DNA of 50,214 nt from Deltaproteobacteria bacterium (GCA_015075075.1 JABTVA010000008.1:1-50214), one strand, 5' to 3'; numbered from the stretch's first letter, positions 40,400 to 48,334 are shown. Made by a program: numbers and translations. The notes: generated by a model from the sequence alone, not told the origin.

Positions 40400-40716
40400 G
40401 CACCCCTCCTTTTCCTATCGTGCTCAAGGAGCCTGAGAATCCTCCCGCACTTTTCCTCCGTCAGCTCAATGAAGGAAATCCCCTCGCGGATTTTCGAAAG
40501 GTTCTCCTTGAGGCCGGTGAGCCCGTGCCTGAGCTGGTCCTGCATGGCAAGGGAGAAGGTGTCCAGCCTCCCGTATCCCGCGCCTACGAGCGTGTCTGCT
40601 ATCTCGCAGGCGAGCTGCTCTGTTTTAATCGACTTGTGTTTTTTGAGCACGTCGAAGACTATCTCCATCATGCTCGCGTAATCGTTCGGCACATTCTTGA
40701 CCGTCTCATTGTCCAT
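40396..40716 (-). CDS. early phage protein, unknown, helical
   Basis: 106 residues from ATG 40716 with GGAGGAGAG upstream. NDYASMMEIVFDVLKKHKSI, then LACEIADTLVGAGYGRLDTF and a Leu-rich end suggest all-helical structure with a winged-helix-like start. Overlaps the next gene by ATGA. No family recognised. Confidence 0.65.
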   Translation of the reverse strand: MDNETVKNVPNDYASMMEIVFDVLKKHKSIKTEQLACEIADTLVGAGYGRLDTFSLAMQDQLRHGLTGLKENLSKIREGISFIELTEEKCGRILRLLEHDRKRRGA

Positions 40717-41233
40717 CGTCTCTCCTCCACGGCAGTTTACTGATCGCATCTCCTATCGGGGCCGGCCTTTCCGAATGCTCGACCGGCCCCTCCTTCCGTC
40801 CCGTCCGGAGCCTCGCCTCACGCTCCCTCAATTCCTTCTCCGCCTGTGCCGCACGCCTCTTGCCCTCTTCCTCCGAGACCCAGATGAGGACCTTCTTCAG
40901 GTAGTTGTGGTTTTCGAGCCCCGCCTCGAAGCGCTTATTGCAGACAGTCTTGAGCCCCTGGACGATACCGGCCTTTGATATCTCGTAGACCCTTTTCTGG
41001 AAGGCGAACTTCCCGCCGGTCCAGATATCGCGCACCTCGGTAAGTATCCGGAGGAGCTTGGCAGGCTTGAGCGGCCTGGTGGTCTGGAAGAGTTCCAGGT
41101 ATTCGAGCACCAGGCTGCTATGCGGCGCGAAGTCCGGGACGGTCCTGATGATCTGCATTATCATCTGATCCCTTGTCGCCTCACGGTAGTCGTACTCGAA
41201 AAGGCACTTCGGGCATTTGAGCTTCAAGGACAT
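40706..41233 (-). CDS. early phage protein with N-terminal CxxC, unknown
   Basis: 175 residues. KLKCPKCLFEYDYREATRDQ at the start gives one CxxC that may bind zinc. A helical part (LVLEYLELFQTTRPLKPAKL) follows, and an Arg/Glu-rich tail (AAQAEKELREREARLRTGRK). Its ATG overlaps the SpoVG stop (TGATG). Perhaps a replication or DNA-handling factor; this is only a guess from the context. Confidence 0.6.
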   Translation of the reverse strand: MSLKLKCPKCLFEYDYREATRDQMIMQIIRTVPDFAPHSSLVLEYLELFQTTRPLKPAKLLRILTEVRDIWTGGKFAFQKRVYEISKAGIVQGLKTVCNKRFEAGLENHNYLKKVLIWVSEEEGKRRAAQAEKELREREARLRTGRKEGPVEHSERPAPIGDAISKLPWRRDDGQ

Positions 41234-41517
41234 CAGGCCCTGGGCCTCCGCGCCGGTCCCTTCGCAGCGACCTTCCTGTACTCCTCGAGTACCGCCCTTT
41301 CCACCATCTCTCTCGCGCCGCGCGTGATAGGGAAGGCGACATCCTTGTGAGACCCGTCCTTGAGCTTCTTCGAGGGCATGGCGACTATCATGCCGCCGGG
41401 CCCCTCGACCACCCTTATGTCCCTGATGGCAAAGCTTCCGCCGATGGTTATCGAGGCGTATGCCCTGAGCCTGCCGCCGTCCGAGAATGGAGTAACCCTT
41501 ACCTCTGTCACCAGCAT
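41233..41517 (-). CDS. SpoVG-family protein
   Basis: 94 residues from ATG 41517 with AAGGAGGACG upstream; the long N-terminal extension of the frame is rejected. LVTEVRVTPFSDGGRLRAYA, then SFAIRDIRVVEGPGG and VAMPSKKLKDGSHKDVAFPI match SpoVG closely. SpoVG proteins bind DNA and RNA and act as regulators in Firmicutes and spirochetes. Here the gene is in the phage early operon, next to Gam. Its role could be regulatory or in DNA protection. Confidence 0.92.
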   Translation of the reverse strand: MLVTEVRVTPFSDGGRLRAYASITIGGSFAIRDIRVVEGPGGMIVAMPSKKLKDGSHKDVAFPITRGAREMVERAVLEEYRKVAAKGPARRPRA

Positions 41518-41528
41518 CTGCGTCCTCC

Positions 41529-42047
41529 TTATGCTTCGTCGTTTCCTGCGCCTTTCAAGAGCGCGGCCACCATCTTCTCCACGTCCCCGGCTGCCGGCTT
41601 TATGACGACCACATCCCCGGTCTCCTCGACCGACACGCCGAGCCTCCGGAGGTCCCGCGCGTCCAGACCGTCCAGCGCCTGCTTGTCCGGAGTCTCCTTC
41701 GTTCTGATCAGTAGCTCGACCTGCTCCGGGAAGTGCTTCTTTATAAGCTGGACGACCATGTCCGGGTCGCTCCATTCCATTTTCCCCTTGCCCTTCTTAA
41801 AGCCCACCTTCACGCCGTGGAAGATAAGCGTCTTCGGCTTCACGAACGCCTCGGGGTGGGCCTCCAGCGCGGCCTTGAGCTTCTGCTCCGCCTCCGCTAC
41901 CTTCGCGAGCGTCTTCCTGATGCCGGGGAGCTTCTGCCGCTTTATGAGGTCCACCTCGTCGTTGAACGCGCTCACGCGATCCGAGAGGAGGTCCCTCAGC
42001 TCCGAGTATGCCTTTGTGAGTCCTTCGATATGATCGACTGCCGACAT
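41529..42047 (-). CDS. gam: Gam-like host-nuclease inhibitor
   Basis: 172 residues, about the length of Mu Gam. It has a coiled coil at the N-terminus (VSAFNDEVDLIKRQKLPGIR), then KPKTLIFHGVKVGFKKGKGK and DMVVQLIKKHFPEQVELLIR, as in the Gam family. Gam binds DNA ends and blocks exonuclease; it is related to Ku. Located right after B, like in Mu-type phages. Confidence 0.88.
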   Translation of the reverse strand: MSAVDHIEGLTKAYSELRDLLSDRVSAFNDEVDLIKRQKLPGIRKTLAKVAEAEQKLKAALEAHPEAFVKPKTLIFHGVKVGFKKGKGKMEWSDPDMVVQLIKKHFPEQVELLIRTKETPDKQALDGLDARDLRRLGVSVEETGDVVVIKPAAGDVEKMVAALLKGAGNDEA

Positions 42048-42059
42048 TGCTTTTCTCCT

Positions 42060-43007
42060 TTACGCTAATCCCTTTCGCCTGAGCACGTCGGTTATCGCGC
42101 GGCGCGTATCATGATAGGTGTCGTCCGTGAGCGTGCCCTGCTTCTCGTTCGTGACCAGGCTGAGGGTGGTTTTGGATATGCCCGTTTCCGCCGCGAGTTC
42201 CCCGAGGGAGATGTTCACGCGCTTCATTACCTCCTTGAACCCGCCGCCGTATACGTCGAAGACCTCGAGGGCCGAGACGGTCTTTTGCCCGAGCTCAAGG
42301 GCCTTGCTCATGAGGGCGAGGATAATCTCCTGGAGGTCGAGGTAATTCCTGGTGCCGGTGAGGCGCGAAACGGCCTCTATGGCGTCCGGCTCGAAGCTCT
42401 TCCCGACCGTGTTCCTGATATATTCGCGGACCTCCGAATCAGTGAGCCCCTTCATGAAGACGGTGTCGCTCCGGAGCCGCACCTCGTCGACATACTTCTT
42501 TCGCATGGGGTCGTACTGCCCTATCATGACGACAGTGAAGAGAGGGCTCTGCCCCATCCATTCCATCTCGCGGAAGGTCTTCAAGGCCCGGAGCGTCTGC
42601 CCGTGCATGCGGTGGGCCTCCTCGAGGATGAGCACTATGGGCTTCTCGCGCGAAGCCTCTCCGAGTATCCTCCGTATCTGCCTGGCGCGGACCTCCTTTG
42701 TCCTTTTGCACGATTCGTTCGAGAGCCCGAGTATAAGGGCCTTCTCAATGTCCGATACGACCACGCGCTCCTTGTCGGGGGTTATGAGCCGAACTATGTG
42801 CGCGTCTTTTTCCCTGAAGGCGATCTCAAGCGCGCTCGTCTTGCCGAAGCCCCAGGAGGCCACGATCGACACCATCGCCCTGGATTCTATCGCCATATTG
42901 AGGAGCCGCTTGAGCCTCAGGCTGTCCGCGGTCTCCATCCTGAAGCTCTTGAAGGGGTCTTTCGAGTAGCCGAACTCAGCGAGCACTTCCAACCGTGATA
43001 CTGCCAT
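42060..43007 (-). CDS. transposition target-capture ATPase (Mu B family)
   Basis: 315 residues from ATG 43007 with GGAGGTGGAG. It is an AAA+ ATPase: Walker A VASWGFGKTSAL at 49-60, Walker B PIVLILEEAHRM at 123-134, then sensor-like VVMIGQYD. MuB-type proteins bind target DNA and stimulate the transposase. Here a helix-turn-helix (NISLGELAAETGISKTTLSL) is at the C-terminus, around residues 265-285, while Mu B has it N-terminal. Confidence 0.92.
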   Translation of the reverse strand: MAVSRLEVLAEFGYSKDPFKSFRMETADSLRLKRLLNMAIESRAMVSIVASWGFGKTSALEIAFREKDAHIVRLITPDKERVVVSDIEKALILGLSNESCKRTKEVRARQIRRILGEASREKPIVLILEEAHRMHGQTLRALKTFREMEWMGQSPLFTVVMIGQYDPMRKKYVDEVRLRSDTVFMKGLTDSEVREYIRNTVGKSFEPDAIEAVSRLTGTRNYLDLQEIILALMSKALELGQKTVSALEVFDVYGGGFKEVMKRVNISLGELAAETGISKTTLSLVTNEKQGTLTDDTYHDTRRAITDVLRRKGLA

Positions 43008-43026
43008 CACTCCACCTCCGCGTTAG

Positions 43027-44610
43027 TTAACCGGCGCTTGCGCGCCTGATCTCGATCTCCGCCCTTAGCTCCAGGGCGAGGTCCCTCACGAATTCCTTCT
43101 TCATGCCGTTCTCTGCTATCAGCTCCTCTATGCCCCTCCTTTCAATTGCCGATATCGCCGTTCCCACTATTGAGATCAGCTCCCTGAAAGCCTCTTCCAT
43201 GCTCGCGTATGTCGTGGTGTCGAACGGGTCCTCGATGGCCCGCTCGGTTTCCCTTATGGGCATCTCGACTATGCGCTCGTCCTTTTCCCGCGTTTCCGTA
43301 TAGGGCAGGGCGGCATCCGAGATATTGAGGCTCGACGCTTCCCTTACGGCCTGCTGGTGCGGCGTTTCCGGGTGCGCCCTGTATTCGCCGAGAGGGACCG
43401 GCGCGAACCTCATGACCTCGTATTTGTCGCCGGTCGATATCTCCTGGACGACGAGCCTGTCCTCAAAAACGCCCTCGAAGACCCACACATCCGCCTCGTG
43501 CAGGCCCTTGACTTCGTATATGCCGCCCTCGTATTGCAGGATGCCGTCCGCGCCGACTTTCCGCTTTGCGCGGCGCGCCGCGGTCGCCAGGGCGTTCTCG
43601 GGTATGGTGACAATGCCTCCGTGCAGGCGTATCCTGCCCCACGCCTGCATCCGGGTTATCTCACGCTCGAAGCGGTGGGACATGCTGTTGTACTCTTCGA
43701 GATAGGCATCGAGCCGCCTGTTAAGCTCCGCCTCGGTAATCTCGTATTTCTGCCAGTCGTCAACCGCGAAGAAGGGCTTCTCGAACCGCTGCCATGCCGT
43801 CCGCCAGGGGCGCTCTATCTTGCCGTGCGCCTCCTTTTCGTAGGGCATCATCTCGGGCAGGGACACATCGAGACGCCTTATGAGGTCCTGCGAAGGGAGG
43901 CCTTTTTTGAGGACACCCTGGTCAGCCAGAAGTTGCTCGGGAAGCCCTATCTCCGACCACGCTCGCTGGAGGAAGAGGAGGGCGTCGGCCATCGATTCGC
44001 CTGCCGCAATCGTATAGCGCGCAATCATCCTGCCCGAGTGGTCGTCCACCAGGCCGTAAATCCAGGGCCTGAGACGATCGCATGGGATTGGCTTATTCTT
44101 GTAGCCGTTCGCGCCGGGCCGGTGGATCCTGAGCACGTATTCATTACCGACCCTGCGGTGAACGTAGAAAAACTTCGATGACGACGCGTCTATGTGGTGG
44201 GCCAGGTTGGGCCTTTCGGCTTGGTAGCGGGTGAAGCGACGCTTCCTTCTCGTCACGCCGGTTTCCCGCATTATCCTGTCGAAGGTGCCGATTGCGACCG
44301 AAAGGGCCTCTTCCGGTACGAGGCCGCGCTTGGCGGCTATCTCAACGGCCTGGTCCGTCGATATCTCTCCGGCGCCGTCCGGCGGCCTCTTCTTCACCAT
44401 CGCGACGGCCTTCGCCCACTCGCGGTATTCGGGCCGCCGCGCGCTTGACGACCGGGCCTTTTTCGGGCCGTCCGCGGCAATGCGGTACACCTGCTGGAGG
44501 CTTACGCCAAGGACCTCGGCCCACCGCCGGGCTATGACCGACTTGTGGCCGTGCGGGGCGTCCCGGAGCTCGCGCCTTATCTGCTCGACTATCGCGGACG
44601 AGACCGCCAT
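43027..44610 (-). CDS. DDE transposase A (Mu A family)
   Basis: 527 residues. N-terminal HTH (KSVIARRWAEVLGVSLQQVY) and second DNA-binding region to ~130. The catalytic core has Asp141 in HHIDASSSKF, Asp230 in LLADQGVLKKG and Glu266 in HGKIERPWRT; the 35-residue spacing between the last two is normal. A Mu-type C-terminal beta domain follows (GGIYEVKGLHEADVWVFEG). The C-terminus is helical. It is intact. It inserts the phage at random or low-specificity sites and replicates it by transposition. Confidence 0.96.
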   Translation of the reverse strand: MAVSSAIVEQIRRELRDAPHGHKSVIARRWAEVLGVSLQQVYRIAADGPKKARSSSARRPEYREWAKAVAMVKKRPPDGAGEISTDQAVEIAAKRGLVPEEALSVAIGTFDRIMRETGVTRRKRRFTRYQAERPNLAHHIDASSSKFFYVHRRVGNEYVLRIHRPGANGYKNKPIPCDRLRPWIYGLVDDHSGRMIARYTIAAGESMADALLFLQRAWSEIGLPEQLLADQGVLKKGLPSQDLIRRLDVSLPEMMPYEKEAHGKIERPWRTAWQRFEKPFFAVDDWQKYEITEAELNRRLDAYLEEYNSMSHRFEREITRMQAWGRIRLHGGIVTIPENALATAARRAKRKVGADGILQYEGGIYEVKGLHEADVWVFEGVFEDRLVVQEISTGDKYEVMRFAPVPLGEYRAHPETPHQQAVREASSLNISDAALPYTETREKDERIVEMPIRETERAIEDPFDTTTYASMEEAFRELISIVGTAISAIERRGIEELIAENGMKKEFVRDLALELRAEIEIRRASAG

Positions 44611-44613
44611 CGG

Positions 44614-45437
44614 CTATTGGGCCTCCGGGTTTACATACTCGTCCCATTCCTTGACGAAGAGCCGGAAGCGTTCCTGCACCCTGGTCTGGATGGCCTCGAC
44701 CTTTGCCTGTAACTCCGGGTGTTCCAGTATGCGCGGGTCCTTCATGAACCTGCGCAGCGCCGTGTCGAACTCGTCGGCGAGCTCGTTGACGAGCTGCATC
44801 TGCCCGATGCACCAGGAGGCGTCCTTGCCCTCGGGGTCGAAGGCCTTGAGGCGCTCGACCTCCTTGATCAGGGCCTTTTTCTCGGTCTCGATGTTCTTGA
44901 CCTCGGCCTTGACGATCTTCTCGGTCTCGTTTTTGAGCTTTTTGATAAGGTCGCGCATCTCCTTGACGGACATAGCCTGGAGGTCGTCGAGAGTATTTCC
45001 GGCTAAAACCCCTTTAGATTCAAGCTCTTTAAGGTCTTCTTCGGGTGCCTCAAGGAGAGTGTAGACGTTGCTGATATTACCCAATTGGGTAATTCAGGCA
45101 ATCATAGGGTACTTTTCAGCCTTCAAGGCCGCGTTCATAAACCTCTGCGCAGTCGTATAAGTACCCTATCTCGTCTTCAACGATCTTCACAAACTCGCCT
45201 CGCCCCTCTTTCTCTTTGATGACGAGAGCCTTTTGCCGGCTTCGATTATGCCTTCGGCGGTTCTCTTTAAAAAGAACTGACCTCGTCCACATAGATGCGC
45301 CGGTCGTAAGGCGGGTCCCCCTCTATCTGCGCTGTTTTCGATATCCGCGCCAGCTTCTCGACATCATTCTTTTTAAGCGCCTCCCTTACCTCGGGTGATG
45401 CCTTCTCGTGCTTATCCTCTTGCTTCTTGTTCGCCAT
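44614..45437 (-). pseudogene. DUF3102-type early protein, broken by several deletions
   Basis: Reading - from ATG 45437 (GGAGG upstream): MANKKQEDKHEKASPEVREA continues to DRRIYVDEV, then stops. The next frames give FFLKRTAEGIIEAGKRL, then VIKEKEGRGEFVKIVEDEIG, then RFMNAALKAEKYPMIA, a TGA, and finally the long 44614-45084 frame (NISNVYTLLEAPEEDLKELE, MSVKEMRDLIKKLK). Together these resemble the DUF3102 family, often upstream of transposase A. Missing bases total four, giving 276 codons, plus one in-frame TGA. As given it is inactive. Only the C-terminal ~155 residues are uninterrupted. Confidence 0.75.
45078..45095. repeat. perfect 18-bp palindrome
   Basis: ATTACCCAATTGGGTAAT is its own complement and lies within the broken DUF3102 gene at the only in-frame TGA region. 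Sites of this type serve as operators for XRE-type regulators; here it may simply be coincident with coding sequence. Confidence 0.5.
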
Positions 45438-45471
45438 TTAAAAACCTCCGGAATTTTGGTACGATAGAGCA

Positions 45472-45852
45472 ATGAAACTTTCAGGTGAAAAAGCCGCCGA
45501 GCTGATGTTCCTCTTCGCAATGATGCTCTTAGGCCAAGAGCAGTATTTTGCCGCGCAGTCGTTCCTGGACGCGGTCACGCCTGACGAAGAAAAGGCCCAT
45601 AAAAGAGAACGCGAAGGCCGGGTAAAAAGCCTTCTTGAAAAGGCCTGTCTCATCAAAGGAGATGGCGACCTCTCGGCCTTCAAGTCCGACCTTGCCGCTG
45701 AGCCGCCAGTCATTCGGGCATATCTCCTTTGCTGGCTTGGAGAGATGAGTGATGACCTTCTGAAGCTCGATGGTCTTGACATCCATCCCCCTTGCACTGC
45801 CCAGGATGTTCTAAGCCATCTCCTTTCAACAGCGCGTCCATTCTGGCGCTGA
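45472..45852 (+). CDS. possible + strand gene, unknown (alternative to 45529-45786 on -)
   Basis: 126 residues, on the strand opposite to its neighbours. KLSGEKAAELMFLFAMMLLG, then KREREGRVKSLLEKACLIKG and PVIRAYLLCWLGEMSDDLLK could form an all-helical protein. The ribosome site is weak, and G/C at third positions is lower than in the - strand reading. It overlaps two - strand frames, and only one of the strands is likely to be coding. Confidence 0.35.
   Translation: MKLSGEKAAELMFLFAMMLLGQEQYFAAQSFLDAVTPDEEKAHKREREGRVKSLLEKACLIKGDGDLSAFKSDLAAEPPVIRAYLLCWLGEMSDDLLKLDGLDIHPPCTAQDVLSHLLSTARPFWR
45529..45786 (-). CDS. small early protein, unknown (alternative to + strand frame)
   Basis: 85 residues. 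DVKTIELQKVITHLSKPAKE, then LSGKVGLEGREVAISFDETG. Third positions are GC-rich like the rest of the - operon, and the gene would fill the gap between two - strand genes. The ribosome site (AAGGGGG) is too close to the ATG. Uncertain. Confidence 0.4.
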   Translation of the reverse strand: MDVKTIELQKVITHLSKPAKEICPNDWRLSGKVGLEGREVAISFDETGLFKKAFYPAFAFSFMGLFFVRRDRVQERLRGKILLLA

Positions 45853-45925
45853 CTTCCTCGGGCGTGCCCTCAAGGTGGTCCCGGAACATCCTGTCGAAGT
45901 CTTTTTTCCAGCTCCGCTCGATCAT
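45710..45925 (-). CDS. small early phage protein, unknown
   Basis: 71 residues. The first 40 (MIERSWKKDFDRMFRDHLEG, TPEEVSARMDALLKGDGL) look like a real helical protein; the last 30 are His/Ser/Gln-rich and could be an out-of-frame tail if a base is missing near 45790. ATG overlaps the upstream stop (ATGA), with GGAGGGGAAGG before it. Confidence 0.55.
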   Translation of the reverse strand: MIERSWKKDFDRMFRDHLEGTPEEVSARMDALLKGDGLEHPGQCKGDGCQDHRASEGHHSSLQASKGDMPE

Positions 45926-46305
45926 CTCGCCTTCCCCTCCATGTGCTTCGCCAGCATCTCGGCCTCAGCCCGTGCCTGCGCCGCAGCCCACCCACTAACC
46001 TGCATGCTGTCCTTCACCGGCACCAGGTACTTCTTCAGCGTATCCGCGACCGCCTGCCTGAGCCTGTCCGCTATCAGCGTAAGGCGGGGGCTCAGGCGGT
46101 AGCCGTAGGCCCCTTCCTCGACCCACCCCACGTCCTTCAGGTTCCAGATGGTCCTGAAGGTGACGTCCCTTGAAAGGTTGAGCGCCTCCATGATCTCCTT
46201 CATGGTCTTGGGCGTGAGGATGTCCTGCGCGAGATACATGGTCACCCGCGCCATGTTCTGCTGGTTCTCGTTCGTGTACTGCCTTTTGTCCTTCGCTTCC
46301 TCCAT
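45922..46305 (-). CDS. IclR-like winged-helix early protein
   Basis: 127 residues from ATG 46305. MYLAQDILTPKTMKEIMEAL, then NLSRDVTFRTIWNLKDVGWV is a clear winged helix of the IclR N-terminal type, followed by YRLSPRLTLIADRLRQAV. No effector domain, so it is a small DNA-binding protein of the phage. May control early genes or assist replication. Confidence 0.75.
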   Translation of the reverse strand: MEEAKDKRQYTNENQQNMARVTMYLAQDILTPKTMKEIMEALNLSRDVTFRTIWNLKDVGWVEEGAYGYRLSPRLTLIADRLRQAVADTLKKYLVPVKDSMQVSGWAAAQARAEAEMLAKHMEGKAR

Positions 46306-46315
46306 CTCCACCCCC

Positions 46316-46531
46316 TTACTTCCCGAATATTCTTTCGAGCCTCGAATCGTCGTTGTGCTGCGAGAGGGCTATGTAGCTCGCCCGCCTGAACCGCGTCGCA
46401 TCGGGCAGGCGCCGGTTCCTACGCCTGGCCAAGGCAGTCGCTATGCGCTCCCAGGCCAGGAGGCCGACGAGCACCAAAGCCGCCCCCGCGAAAAACCCGC
46501 TTGCGAAACCCTGCTGGAATAAGGTGAACAT
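46316..46531 (-). CDS. small membrane protein, unknown
   Basis: 71 residues. One N-terminal hydrophobic helix (GFASGFFAGAALVLVGLLAW) and a basic tail (ERIATALARRRNRRLPDATR). Start ATG with GGAGAAATGG upstream. Single-helix anchored proteins with basic tails are common in phage early regions (superinfection exclusion or host takeover); role is inference. Confidence 0.65.
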   Translation of the reverse strand: MFTLFQQGFASGFFAGAALVLVGLLAWERIATALARRRNRRLPDATRFRRASYIALSQHNDDSRLERIFGK

Positions 46532-46549
46532 CCATTTCTCCTTCGGCTT

Positions 46550-46837
46550 TTAGCCGCAGAACTCGCATGTGATAAAACCCGCCCTTGCTTCCTGCGCCGA
46601 AAAAAGGCGTCCGCACTTCTCACATGGCGTGCCAGCGCATAGCTTGCCCGCGAGCGGGATAAGGCAGTTGATGCAGACCTCCGGCGCGGCCTTCCGGCTC
46701 TTCTCGCACATCGCGTCGGTAATGCCCACGCCGGTCGCCGGGCAGACGAAACGCCTGGCGTCGGGGTCGGGAGTGTTCGCAAACCCCCGGAACCTGTAAG
46801 CGGCTTTCTTGTGCACTTCCGTCAATGCTTCATCCAT
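46550..46837 (-). CDS. Cys-rich zinc-ribbon early protein
   Basis: 95 residues from ATG 46837 (GAGGAGG nine bases upstream; an ATG two codons earlier is the alternative). Eight or more Cys: FVCPATGVGITDAMCEKSRK, VCINCL, LCAGTPCEKCGRLF and FITCEFCG. The last two CxxC pairs form a ribbon. Possible RNA/DNA-binding or scaffold role. Overlaps the next small gene's stop. Confidence 0.7.
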   Translation of the reverse strand: MDEALTEVHKKAAYRFRGFANTPDPDARRFVCPATGVGITDAMCEKSRKAAPEVCINCLIPLAGKLCAGTPCEKCGRLFSAQEARAGFITCEFCG

Positions 46838-46982
46838 TGCCATCCACCTCCTCTATCGATTTATCCTCGTTCTCGTTCAGGATTGAAGCCGAATAGACCA
46901 GGGCATATCCTGCCGCCCCGAACAGGAGCACTGTCAGGATCACCGCGCCAGTCAGCCTCCCCAGGTAAACCCACTCTGCCAT
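46830..46982 (-). CDS. 50-residue single-helix membrane protein
   Basis: This gene is short. ATG 46982 has AGGAGGTGACGA directly before it. MAEWVYLGRLTGAVILTVLL, then FGAAGYALVYSASILNENED, and an acidic end. One membrane helix. The stop TGA at 46830-46832 overlaps the start of the zinc-ribbon gene. The strong ribosome site and tight spacing support it. Confidence 0.7.
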   Translation of the reverse strand: MAEWVYLGRLTGAVILTVLLFGAAGYALVYSASILNENEDKSIEEVDGNG

Positions 46983-46985
46983 TCG

Positions 46986-47468
46986 TCACCTCCTGTTTTT
47001 GCCCCCGAGATCATCGAGGGTCTGCCTTACGAGTTTTTCCTTTTTCGCCAGTTCTTCCTTGGTCTTCTCGATGCGACCGAGCTCGGTAAGCAGGGCGTCT
47101 TCGCCCTCGACAAGGTAGCAACCCGTCATCTCGGCCATGACCTTAAGGATTTCCCTGTCGCCTGTGGCCTCGATGAACGCGGGCAGGTACTTGGCCGGAA
47201 ACCTGTGCTTGGCTTTGGAGCTTGCGGTCCATGCGTCTATGGTGGTCTTGGTTATCTCTTCGCCCGTGAGCTCGCTCATCCTGCCTGCCACGAGCTCCCT
47301 GGAGAGGGGGCAATGCTTGAGGGCCTTTGAAAGGAGGGCGTTCAGCCGGTGCTCCATGCTGAATGATCCGGCAATGGTGCGGTCCTCTTTTTTTCGCTCC
47401 TCGATCCTCTTTATGACATCGAAGAGGGAGAGCTGATTGGGGTCTATCTGCTTCTTTTTTACGGCCAT
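46986..47468 (-). CDS. early phage regulatory-type protein, unknown
   Basis: 160 residues. KKKQIDPNQLSLFDVIKRIE opens; then LSRELVAGRMSELTGEEITK, TTIDAWTASSKAKHRFPAKY and LPAFIEATGDREILKVMAEM form a pattern seen in phage replication/transcription-control proteins (HTH-like middle plus helical end). Distal C-terminus is Lys/Glu-rich. First gene of the leftward early operon in this part, so the early promoter should be in 47469-47640. Confidence 0.7.
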   Translation of the reverse strand: MAVKKKQIDPNQLSLFDVIKRIEERKKEDRTIAGSFSMEHRLNALLSKALKHCPLSRELVAGRMSELTGEEITKTTIDAWTASSKAKHRFPAKYLPAFIEATGDREILKVMAEMTGCYLVEGEDALLTELGRIEKTKEELAKKEKLVRQTLDDLGGKNRR

Positions 47469-47574
47469 CCTGACGGCTTCTCCGGCTTATTCTGCGCTTC
47501 GCGTGTCTATTTTTAATTCGTTCTTAGATATGTACTTTTCTTGCCGTTTTTGATAAATTCCCCGTTAACAAAGC

Positions 47575-47613
47575 GGGATGGGCCGTCCGCCCCTTAAACG
47601 TCCGGCCCATCCC
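47575..47613. other. hairpin in early control region
   Basis: GGGATGGGCC (47575-47584) and GGCCCATCCC (47604-47613) are perfect inverted arms, 19 bases apart. They lie between the divergent early genes starting at 47468 (-) and 47677 (+). Could be an operator or a transcript hairpin. Confidence 0.5.
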
Positions 47614-47676
47614 CTGCGCGGAACACCCGTGGTATAGGGCGTTCCTTTGCCCGCCCTTTTGGGGCAGGAGGTGAGA

Positions 47677-48120
47677 ATGGAGTTCATCAAAGAGGTTAAT
47701 TTCAACCTGGATGAAGACCTGCGGAAGATAGCGGCCACCATTGAAGGCAGGGTCGTATCCCTGGCGGCAAACAAGCCGCCGAGCGATTCGGAAACCGTCC
47801 GGGTGTACCTCATTGAACCGCCCGCGCTCCCCCTGGCGGTCTTCGACAGGGTGCCATATAACCTGTATCTCGATTCATTCCTGTGCTCTGACATGACATT
47901 AGCGGATGGCTCAAGCCCCGAACTCATCCGGCTTGCGGCTTTCGATGGAGATGAGTGCCTGGGCGCCGGATGGATATCAGTACCTGCCGTCATCTGGACC
48001 TCTATTCTCCTTGCGGAGCATCTTGTGACTGACCTGAAGTTTTTTCACCAGTACGCTCGCGACCAATTAGCTCTGAAGTTGTCAAGGCGCGGTAGCCCGG
48101 AGGAGGACCCCAATCCTTGA
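47677..48120 (+). CDS. rightward early-region protein, unknown
   Basis: 147 residues from ATG 47677, with AGGAGGTGAGA just before it; an in-frame start at 47647 is rejected. EFIKEVNFNLDEDLRKIAAT, then VRVYLIEPPALPLAVFDRVP and a hydrophobic WISVPAVIWTSILLAEHL. GC-rich third positions support coding. It runs against neighbours and overlaps the 3' end of 48002-48334 by 119 bases in antisense. No family recognised. Confidence 0.7.
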   Translation: MEFIKEVNFNLDEDLRKIAATIEGRVVSLAANKPPSDSETVRVYLIEPPALPLAVFDRVPYNLYLDSFLCSDMTLADGSSPELIRLAAFDGDECLGAGWISVPAVIWTSILLAEHLVTDLKFFHQYARDQLALKLSRRGSPEEDPNP

Positions 48121-48334
48121 TCGCCTCTATGAGATCCCCGAGTGTCATGCCGGATTTACTGAGAAGGTCTCTTATGCTATCCGCCTCCTCGGCAGGCTCG
48201 ATTGTGGCGGAGATGGTTATGTAGACCTCCTGCCCGGCGTACTCCTTGGGAACCGCAAAGACGAGATCGTTGACGCTGACGGTGCCCCAGGGTTCGACGA
48301 TGCGCTTGACTCTTCTCGGTGGAATTTTGATCAT
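48002..48334 (-). CDS. small early protein, unknown
   Basis: 110 residues from ATG 48334 with AAGGAGGAAAAG. MIKIPPRRVKRIVEPWGTVS, then YAGQEVYITISATIEPAEEA and a C-terminal helical part plus polar tail. The tail overlaps the convergent + strand gene. It would be read after the ner-like gene, in the same direction. Confidence 0.65.
   Translation of the reverse strand: MIKIPPRRVKRIVEPWGTVSVNDLVFAVPKEYAGQEVYITISATIEPAEEADSIRDLLSKSGMTLGDLIEAIKDWGPPPGYRALTTSELIGRERTGEKTSGQSQDAPQGE

Noticed and set aside
41518..41775. N-terminal extension of SpoVG
   Set aside because: It is the antisense-type shadow of Gam, rich in Arg/Gly; a strong ribosome site precedes ATG 41517.
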